Below, piece by piece: positions 42,348 through 49,220 of a stretch of 64,000 bases of DNA. The notes under the pieces were generated by a model. It was not told where the DNA came from and searched no databases. It saw nothing but the letters and a program-made list of their open reading frames with translations. Every line of letters begins with the position of its first letter. Position 1 is the first letter of the stretch. Origin of the DNA: Pseudooceanicola algae (lineage in GTDB: Bacteria; Pseudomonadota; Alphaproteobacteria; Rhodobacterales; Rhodobacteraceae); the NCBI RefSeq assembly GCF_003590145.2, contig NZ_CP060436.1:2547001-2611000 (forward strand), read 5' to 3'. The position numbers and the translations under genes were made by a program.

Positions 42348-42818
42348 TCAGAAAGCGGTGCAGACGGTCTTTTCCACCGCCTCGGGCAGGGCGTCTTCGG
42401 GCGATGTGGTGCAGCTGTATTCCATCGGCACCTCCTGCGCGCCGACTGCCCGCTTCAGCGGCATTTCAAAGCGTGTGTCCCAGCTGCGCCCCGCGACCCC
42501 GCACCAGATCCGCTCTACCGGCATCTGGTCCTCGACCGGGTTCAGCAGCAGCACCGCGCCGGTTTCCGGATCGGACCAGAAGCCGCTCGACAGGGTCGCC
42601 CCGAAGGCGACCGTACCGATGTCGAAAGAATACCAATGCGCCAGCTTCACCCCACAGGTCAGCGGCACGACGCCGATGTTCTGCACGGCAAAAGGCACGG
42701 CCACCAGACCTTCGGTGCCGCGTTCCGGCGTCAGGCCATGGCCCTGGGCAAGGGCCGGCGCGGCCAGGGCAAGGGTGGCGCAGAAGGTCAGCGCGGAACG
42801 GAAGAAGGAAACGGTCAC
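42348..42818 (-). CDS. Hypothetical periplasmic protein with four cysteines
   Basis: 156 residues from a GTG start at 42818 that leads straight into a signal peptide (MTVSFFRSALTFCATLALAAPALAQG). The mature part has four cysteines (PLTCGV, RIWCGV, EYSCTT, KTVCTAF), an even number suggesting two disulfides in a small exported domain. A GAGG lies about 8 nt upstream of the GTG. I do not recognise a family. It diverges from the BMP binding-protein gene (111 bp between starts) and ends facing the box-rich region. It may be a small solute-binding or envelope protein. Confidence 0.62.
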   Translation of the reverse strand: MTVSFFRSALTFCATLALAAPALAQGHGLTPERGTEGLVAVPFAVQNIGVVPLTCGVKLAHWYSFDIGTVAFGATLSSGFWSDPETGAVLLLNPVEDQMPVERIWCGVAGRSWDTRFEMPLKRAVGAQEVPMEYSCTTSPEDALPEAVEKTVCTAF

Positions 42819-42929
42819 GGCAAACCTCGTCTGATCGGAAAGAAGAAAGCGGGCACCGCCGGGACAGGCGGGCCTTACAGGCCCGAGAAACGAAAACCAA
42901 ACGGGCTGAATGTCAACAACAGGGAACCA

Positions 42930-43967
42930 ATGATGCAACATTCTCGGAATCGAAGACTGACTCACCTTGTGTCTGCTGCAGCGCTAAGCGTTGTGCTGGC
43001 GCTTCCGGCCTGGGCCGAAGACATCTCCTCCATCGCCATCCTGACCCCGGAAGCGGGCACCGATTTCGGCTGGAACCAGCAGGGGATCGACGGGGCCAAG
43101 GCCGCCGGCGCCGCCATGGGCGTCGACGTGATCGTCGCGGAAAACCTCGGCTACGGCGATGTGCGCCCGACCCTGCGCGAACTGTCCGAAGAAAAACCCG
43201 GCCTGATCATCGCCCATGCCAGTGGCTACAACACTGCCGCACCCGAAATCGGCGCCGAAGCCGGTGTGAAGGTCGCGATCACCGACAGCCCGGATTCCCT
43301 GATGGAAGGCGCCGTGGTCGACTATACCTCTTCGGGTCACGAAGGCGCCTATCTTGCCGGTGTTCTGGCCGCCAAGATGTCCCGCTCCGGCATCGTCGGC
43401 ATCGTCACCTCGGGCGAGCCGCCCTCGTGGAATTCCCAATCCGCGGCCTTCGCCGAAGGCGTGAAGGCGACCAATGCCGATGCCACCGTACGGTATGCCG
43501 TGATCGGCCCGGCAGCCTATTCCGATGCGGCGGGCGGCAAGCGCGTGACCGAATCGCTGATCGCTTCCGGGGCCGACATCATCTTTGGCCAGGGCAACGG
43601 GTCGTCCTTCGGCATGTTGCAGGCGGTCGAGACCACGCCGGCCGCCGATGGCGAAAAGGTGCTGTTCATCGATGTGATCGGCGACAAGACCCCGATCGAC
43701 AAGGGCTATCTGCTCAGCTCCGTCCTGTGGAACCTGGCGCCCGTCTACGAAGAGATGATCGCGGACATCAAGGCCGACACCTTCGGCACCCGCAACTACG
43801 GCATCAACCTGGCCGATGGGTCGGTCGCGCTGCTGCAGACCCCGCAGATCCCGGATGACGTCTGGGCCGAGGTCATGACCGTCAAGGACGAGATCGTCGC
43901 CGGCGACCTGGTGATCGAACCGCATTTCGACGCCCAGTCGGTGCATGACCTGGTGGCGGGCGAGTAA
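42930..43967 (+). CDS. BMP-family ABC transporter substrate-binding protein
   Basis: 345 residues with signal peptide (LVSAAALSVVLALPAWAED). The mature protein shows the BMP/PnrA pattern: AGTDFGWNQQGIDGAKAAG, SGYNTAAPEIGAEAGVKVAITDSPDS, VVDYTSSGHEGAYLAGVLAA and FGQGNGSSFGMLQAVE. BMP-type proteins bind nucleosides or purine bases and, in some systems, other heterocycles. No lipobox cysteine is visible, so it is soluble. ATG 42930 (AGGGA just upstream) is doubled by a second ATG at 42933. First gene of a four-gene importer beside the pyridine-type catabolic operon; the real ligand is unknown. Confidence 0.92.
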   Translation: MMQHSRNRRLTHLVSAAALSVVLALPAWAEDISSIAILTPEAGTDFGWNQQGIDGAKAAGAAMGVDVIVAENLGYGDVRPTLRELSEEKPGLIIAHASGYNTAAPEIGAEAGVKVAITDSPDSLMEGAVVDYTSSGHEGAYLAGVLAAKMSRSGIVGIVTSGEPPSWNSQSAAFAEGVKATNADATVRYAVIGPAAYSDAAGGKRVTESLIASGADIIFGQGNGSSFGMLQAVETTPAADGEKVLFIDVIGDKTPIDKGYLLSSVLWNLAPVYEEMIADIKADTFGTRNYGINLADGSVALLQTPQIPDDVWAEVMTVKDEIVAGDLVIEPHFDAQSVHDLVAGE

Positions 43968-44044
43968 CCCGCGCCCCAACCGCTGAAACGCTTCATGCGG
44001 GCCCCGACCGGGCCCGCATTTCCCAACTTCCCCGGAGGTCCGAC

Positions 44045-45628
44045 ATGCCGGACGGACAGCAGATCCCCCTTGCCGCACAGCCCGTCGCCCCCGGCGCGGT
44101 GATCGTGCAGCTGGAGGGCGTGACCAAGCGCTACCCGGGCATTATCGCCAATGATTCCATCGACATGGAGTTTCACGCCGGCGAGGTGCATGTGCTTCTG
44201 GGGGAAAACGGCGCGGGCAAGTCCACCCTGGTCTCCATGCTCTCGGGGCTGCAGCAACCCGATGACGGGCGCATTCTGGTCGATGGCGCGCCGCGCGCCG
44301 TGGCCTCGCCTGCCGCCGCGCTGGAAATCGGGATCAGCACGGTCTTTCAGCATTCGATGCTGGTGCCCAGCCTGACCCTGGTCGAAAACGCCACGCTGGG
44401 GCGCGGCTGGTTGCGCCGTCCCGACCGCGACGGCACCGCCGCCGAAATGGCCGAGGTTGCCGAGCGGATCGGCGTCCGAATCCATCCCCGCGCGCTGACC
44501 AGCGACCTGTCGCTCGGGGAACGCCAGCAGGCCGAGATCGTGCGCGCGCTGATGCGTGGCACAAGGTTTCTGATCCTTGACGAAGCCACCGCGATGCTCA
44601 CCCCGCATGACGCCGCCCGGCTGGGCGAGCTGATGCAGCGGCTGGCGGCCTCGGGCGTGGCAGTCGTCTTCATCACCCACAAGCTGAACGAGGCGGTGGC
44701 CTATGGCGACCGGATCTCGGTCCTGCGGCTGGGAAAGAAGGTGGGCGGGATCGCCCCGGACGCGCTGAAGGCCATGGCCCCGGCCGAAGCCACCGCCGAG
44801 GTGGTGCGCCTGATGTTCGGTACCAGCGACATGACCAGCGCCCGGACGAGCCGCCCCGAGACGGCCACGCTGGACCGCAAGGCAGGTCCGGCGCTGGAAG
44901 TGCAGGCGCTATATGCCGCCGCCGCCCATGTGCCGCTGTCCAATATCGACTTCAAGGTGTGGCCGGGCGAGATCCTCGGCATTGCCGGGATCGACGGCAA
45001 TGGCCAGAAACAACTGGCCGAGGTGCTGGCCGGACAGGCCCCCCTGTCGGACGGTCGCATCCGTCTGGACGGTGATTTCATCGACGGGCTCAGCATCGGG
45101 CAGCGTCGTGCGCGCGGGCTGCGCTATGTCAGCGACGACCGTCTTGGCGAAGGTACGGTGGGGGCCTTTCCGGTCTCGATCAACCTGCTGCTGAAGCAGA
45201 TCGGCGCCGCACCCTACTGGACCAACGGGCTGGAAAGACCTGCGGCGATTGCCACCAATGCCCGCGCCAAGCGGCGCGATTTCGACATTCGCACGCCCTC
45301 GATCGAAACCCCGGTGGGCAAGCTTTCGGGCGGCAACATTCAGAAGGTCCTTCTGGCGCGCGAACTGACCGGCACGACGCGGGCCGTGATCTTCAACAAG
45401 CCGACCTACGGGCTCGACCTGGCCAATATCTCGGCCACGCGGGCGCGGATCCGCGAAACGGCCACGGCCGGGGCGGCGGTGCTGCTGATCTCTACCGAAC
45501 TCGACGAGGTGCTGGAGCTCAGCCACCGGGTTCTGGTCATGGATCAGGGCCGGGTCGCCGGGATCGTGGACAATGACGAGGATGCGCGCAGGCGGATCGG
45601 GGAACTGATGAGCGGAGTAAGCAAATGA
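44045..45628 (+). CDS. ABC transporter ATPase with two nucleotide-binding domains (BMP/sugar type)
   Basis: 527 residues with two ABC domains. The first has Walker A LGENGAGKSTLVSMLSGL (about residue 55), signature DLSLGERQQAEIVRALM and Walker B FLILDEATAMLTP. The second has a degenerate Walker A GIAGIDGNGQKQLAEVLAG (about residue 315) and signature KLSGGNIQKVLLARELT, the RbsA/BMP-family layout with a KLSGG second motif. It energises the two permeases that follow. Its stop overlaps the next start by 4 nt. Confidence 0.94.
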   Translation: MPDGQQIPLAAQPVAPGAVIVQLEGVTKRYPGIIANDSIDMEFHAGEVHVLLGENGAGKSTLVSMLSGLQQPDDGRILVDGAPRAVASPAAALEIGISTVFQHSMLVPSLTLVENATLGRGWLRRPDRDGTAAEMAEVAERIGVRIHPRALTSDLSLGERQQAEIVRALMRGTRFLILDEATAMLTPHDAARLGELMQRLAASGVAVVFITHKLNEAVAYGDRISVLRLGKKVGGIAPDALKAMAPAEATAEVVRLMFGTSDMTSARTSRPETATLDRKAGPALEVQALYAAAAHVPLSNIDFKVWPGEILGIAGIDGNGQKQLAEVLAGQAPLSDGRIRLDGDFIDGLSIGQRRARGLRYVSDDRLGEGTVGAFPVSINLLLKQIGAAPYWTNGLERPAAIATNARAKRRDFDIRTPSIETPVGKLSGGNIQKVLLARELTGTTRAVIFNKPTYGLDLANISATRARIRETATAGAAVLLISTELDEVLELSHRVLVMDQGRVAGIVDNDEDARRRIGELMSGVSK

Positions 45629-46707
45629 GCGCCGGATCCATGGCAGATATCGACGCGCCGGGTGGCAACGGACGCCTGCGCGACCTCGGCACCGCCTGCG
45701 CGATGAGCATCGGCCCGGTGATCGTGGCGCTGCTGCTGTCAGGGCTGATCCTGTTGGTGATGCAGGTCAACCCGTTGGAATATTACGCCTATGTCTTCGG
45801 GCGCGGGCTGCTGTCGCCCACCGGCGTACAGGCCACGCTGACCCGGATGGGGCCGCTTCTGCTGATCGCAGCCAGCCTGATCGTCGCCTTCCGCGCCGGG
45901 ATCTGGAACCTTGGCGGGGACGCGCAATTCCTGATGGGCGCCGTGCTGGCCGCCGCCTGGACACCGTTGCTGGTCAGCCATGTGCCGGTCAGCGTGGCGC
46001 TTCTGGCGGGCCTTGGCGTGTCCTTCATCTTCGGCGCGATCTGGGGGCTGATCCCGGCCATCCTGCGCGCCTGCCAGGGCGTGAACGAGATCATCACCAC
46101 GCTTATGATGAACTTCCTCGGCATCTCGCTTGCCAGCGTGCTGGTCAAGCTGGTCTATTTCGACCCCGACACCACGGTGCCCCAGACCCGGACCCTGGCG
46201 GTGGCGGACCGCTTGCCGACGCTGTTCGGAACCACGGTATCCAGCGGCCTGCTGATCGGGCTGGTGGCGATCCTGATCGTGCATTTCGTGATGACGCGCA
46301 CCGCCTTCGGACTGCGCCTGCGGGTGGTCGGCGCGAACCCCGGCGCCGCCGTCCACGCGGGCCTCGCGGTGCCTGCACTGACCGTTTCGGTCTTTGCCAT
46401 CTCGGCCGGGCTGGGCGGACTGTCGGGCGGCGTCGCCATCCTTGGCCAGTACGGCAATGTGCGCGCCGACTGGAACCCGGCCTATTCGCTGTCCATCGTC
46501 CCGCTGGTCTTTCTTGCGCGGTTCAACGGCTTTGCCTCCATCGCCTTCGTTGCGCTGTTCTCGATCCTCTCGATCGGGTCGGAAAGTGCCGCCCGGCGCA
46601 TGGGCGTGCCGAACTACTTTACCCTCGTCACTGTGGCGATCCTGCTGATCGTCCTCGGCGTCACGGAATACATGGGCGCCCGGCGGCGTCAGAAGGCAGG
46701 AGCCTGA
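45625..46707 (+). CDS. ABC transporter permease (BMP/branched-type, first subunit)
   Basis: 360 residues with about nine hydrophobic segments. It contains PLLLIAASLIVAFRAGIWNLGGDAQFLMGAV, GLIPAILRACQGVNEIITTLMMNFLGI (family 2 permease loop) and RTAFGLRLRVVGANPGAAVHAGL, the BMP-type nucleoside permease pattern. The 4-nt overlap with the ATPase gene implies coupling. The next permease starts 1 nt after its stop. Confidence 0.92.
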   Translation: MSAGSMADIDAPGGNGRLRDLGTACAMSIGPVIVALLLSGLILLVMQVNPLEYYAYVFGRGLLSPTGVQATLTRMGPLLLIAASLIVAFRAGIWNLGGDAQFLMGAVLAAAWTPLLVSHVPVSVALLAGLGVSFIFGAIWGLIPAILRACQGVNEIITTLMMNFLGISLASVLVKLVYFDPDTTVPQTRTLAVADRLPTLFGTTVSSGLLIGLVAILIVHFVMTRTAFGLRLRVVGANPGAAVHAGLAVPALTVSVFAISAGLGGLSGGVAILGQYGNVRADWNPAYSLSIVPLVFLARFNGFASIAFVALFSILSIGSESAARRMGVPNYFTLVTVAILLIVLGVTEYMGARRRQKAGA

Positions 46708-46708
46708 G

Positions 46709-47641
46709 ATGTCGCTGTTCACAGATACCTTCCTGATCGCCCTTTTCGTCGGAGCGATTTCCGCCGGCATTCCCCTGCTGCTGGCCGGGCTTGGCGAACA
46801 GCTGAGCGAAAAGGCCGGGGTGCTTAACGTCGGCATCGAAGGCATGATGCTGGGCGGGGCCTATGCCGGGTTCTGGGTTGCCTGGGCCTATGACAGCATC
46901 GGTCTGGGGATGCTGGGTGGGGTCCTTGGCGGGCTGGCCGTGTCCTCGTTCATGGTGATCTTCTGCGTGCGGCTTGGCCTGAACCAGATCGTCGTCGGCA
47001 TCGCCCTGACCCTTGGCGCAGAAGGGGCGACGGCCCTGCTGCACCATATCCAGTTCAGCCGCCTTTACCCCCGCCTGCCCCAGGTGCCGACTTGGCGCAT
47101 CCCGGGGCTGGCGGATATTCCCATCCTCGGCCCGGCGCTGTTCGACCGCGAACCGGTCGTCTACCTGGCGCTGCTGCTGGTACCATTCTTCGTCTGGCTT
47201 TACCGGCGCACCCATCTTGGCCTTGCCATCCAGGCCGCCGGCGACAAGCCCGCCGCGCTGGATACCGCAGGGGAAAACGTCCTGGCGATCCGCAGCCTTG
47301 CCGTGCTGACCTGTGGCGGATTAGTGGGACTTGGCGGCGCCTTCATGTCCATCGTCGCGGCGGGCGTCTTTGTGCCCTTCATGACCCATGGCAACGGCTT
47401 TATCGGCATCGTGCTGGCGATGCTGGCGCGCGGTCGCCCGCTTTGGGTGCTGCTTGGGGCGCTTTTGTTCGGAGCCTGCCTTTCCGCCGCGACGGCCCTG
47501 CAGGTGGCGGGCGTGAATGTCCCGACGGACGTGGTGCAGATGCTGCCCTATGCGGCCGTGATGCTGGTGCTGCTGTTCGCGGGCCGCAAGGCAAAGCTGC
47601 CGACCGCCCTTGGCGCCGCCTATGTGCGTGGCGAACGCTAG
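46709..47641 (+). CDS. ABC transporter permease (BMP/branched-type, second subunit)
   Basis: 310 residues with about eight hydrophobic segments: IPLLLAGLGEQLSEKAGVLNVGIEGMMLGGAYAGF, then CVRLGLNQIVVGIALTLGAEGATALLHH, and RRTHLGLAIQAAGDKPAALDTAGENV with the conserved loop. It is the second membrane subunit of the importer, last in the operon. The gene ends only 38 bp before the left inverted repeat of an IS5-family element, so a downstream part of the region may have been displaced by that insertion. Confidence 0.92.
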   Translation: MSLFTDTFLIALFVGAISAGIPLLLAGLGEQLSEKAGVLNVGIEGMMLGGAYAGFWVAWAYDSIGLGMLGGVLGGLAVSSFMVIFCVRLGLNQIVVGIALTLGAEGATALLHHIQFSRLYPRLPQVPTWRIPGLADIPILGPALFDREPVVYLALLLVPFFVWLYRRTHLGLAIQAAGDKPAALDTAGENVLAIRSLAVLTCGGLVGLGGAFMSIVAAGVFVPFMTHGNGFIGIVLAMLARGRPLWVLLGALLFGACLSAATALQVAGVNVPTDVVQMLPYAAVMLVLLFAGRKAKLPTALGAAYVRGER

Positions 47642-47679
47642 GGGCGCGCCGGGCCAGAGCCGTGAAAACGTCGGGGGCA

Positions 47680-48843
47680 AACGGCGTTGTTGCACAAATC
47701 GGCTGATGATCAGGCTCCCCCTTTCCCCGGACGGAATTATCCTACGGCCACAGTAACGGGTATGCCGAGCGCGGTGTAACCGTTCATGACGGCGATACGG
47801 ACTTGGACTTCCGCCACCTGACGGTCGAAATCCCGGGCCATGAGGCGTTGGCCCAGCAGTTTCATACAGTGCATCCAATCGCCGGGAAAACGATCCCCCG
47901 GATCGTTTCCTGGCCCGGCTCATATCTCGACGCGGCTTCGGCGGTGGTATCCGGTCCAGTTTCGCCAGATGGCGCGACCGAGGCATTTCGATGCGCGAAG
48001 CGCCTCGTTGCGCGCGATTGCGCCTGCTGTCGTGGGTTTCCAGGGCTTGGCGTTCCTGCGAGGTGGGATGACGGCATGCGCACCGCGGTCGGCGATAGCG
48101 TCGTGGCACTTGCGCGTGTCATAGGCACCGTCGGCGGTGACGCTGCCGATCTGCTCATCCGCCGGGATCTGGCTGAGCGGGTCGGGCAGAACAGGTGCGT
48201 CGCCGATATGGTTCCCTGTGACTTCAACGGCTCGGACTTCCAGTGTTTGCTCATCAATCCCGAGAAGGATCTTGCGCCAGACCCGCCGCTTGGGACCGCC
48301 ATGCTTGCGGGCGTTCCACTCGCCTTCGCCCTCGATCTTGATCCCGGTGCTATCCGCTGCCCGGCAGGGTCACGCGAAGCATGATCCCGAGAGGGGATCA
48401 GCAGGTGCAGCGGCCCCTTGGAGCCGCGATACGGGACATTCACAGCGAGGATCTTCCGACGGCGGGACAGCGTGCTGAAGTCTGGCACCACCCAGTTCAG
48501 ACCGATTAGAGAAAGCAGGCTCTCGACGAAACCGGTCGTCTGCCGCAAAGCCATGCCGAACAGCACCTTCATCGTCAAGCAAGCATCGTCAGGCAAGTTT
48601 GAATGGCGGTATCGCTGTAGGTCTGTTGTCGGCCACGCCTGCCAGTCGGCGTGGCATCCCAAATCATCTCGGGGTCAAACCAAATCGTCCGAGAGGTCGT
48701 GAAACGACGCGCTTGAGCGCTTCATTGTAGGCTGGCCAGTTCCTGGTCTTGTAGGTTGGGGGTGTAGGTTTGCTCATGGAGCCCAGCTACCATACTGGAT
48801 TCACAAGATGAATCGCTCACGCGGTTTGTGCAACATAGCCGTT
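47680..48843 (-). mobile_element. Decayed IS5-family insertion sequence
   Basis: The ends match as 19-bp inverted repeats with 17 identities: left AACGGCGTTGTTGCACAAA (47680-47698), and the right copy at 48825-48843 reads AACGGCTATGTTGCACAAA on the minus strand. It contains a broken DDE transposase gene. The total of 1,164 bp is longer than a typical intact copy because of internal insertions. I could not identify a clear target duplication. Confidence 0.72.
47737..48777 (-). pseudogene. IS5-family transposase, frameshifted
   Basis: Translating across frames recovers an IS5 transposase: MSKPTPPTYKTRNWPAYNEALKR (start near 48777), then ATPTGRRGRQQTYSDTAIQTCLTM, KVLFGMALRQTTGFVESLLSLIGLNWVVPDFSTLSRRRKILAVNVPYRGSKGPLHLLI, and, in another frame, a normal C-terminal half ending near the stop at 47737. 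Three insertions break the frame: an extra GACCTCTCG-like stretch near 48690, a 14-bp tandem duplication (CTTGCCTGACGATG/CTTGCTTGACGATG) near 48570-48595, and about 41 bp at 48355-48395. No functional transposase is expected. Confidence 0.78.
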
Positions 48844-48903
48844 CAAAACCCGTCTTTTGTCGAAAAGACGGTCTTTGGATGTCGAACAACAACTGATGTT
48901 CAG

Positions 48904-48980
48904 TGGTGACCCCGGCAGGATTCGAACCTGCAACCTGCCCCTTAGGAGGGGGCTGCTCTATCCAGTTGAGCCACGGGGCC
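48904..48980 (-). tRNA. tRNA-Arg (anticodon CCT), CCA encoded
   Basis: The cloverleaf reads on the minus strand: acceptor GGCCCCG with CGGGGTC (one G-U), D-arm GCTC/GAGC, anticodon arm GCCCC-CTCCTAA-GGGGC giving anticodon CCT at loop positions 34-36, T-arm GCAGG-TTCGAAT-CCTGC, discriminator A and a genomically encoded CCA at 48904-48906. It reads AGG codons. It lies 60 bp from the right end of the decayed IS5 element. Confidence 0.95.
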
Positions 48981-49220
48981 GACCTGAGCATCTCTTACCC
49001 GGTCAAATCAGGCTTGTCATCGTCGGATTCCCGCCCGAGGTCTGTTGAAGTCGAAACATAATTTCAGGCCGAACCGAGCAACTTCACCGCCATTTAAGCT
49101 GTCCTTAAAGCGTTGATGCCATCTCTTCCGCCGGATGCGGCCTTCCCAATGACAAGCAGCGGGGGCCCGACGAAATCGTTTCGGCGCCCCCGATGGTAGC
49201 CACCTGCAGAGGATGACAAC

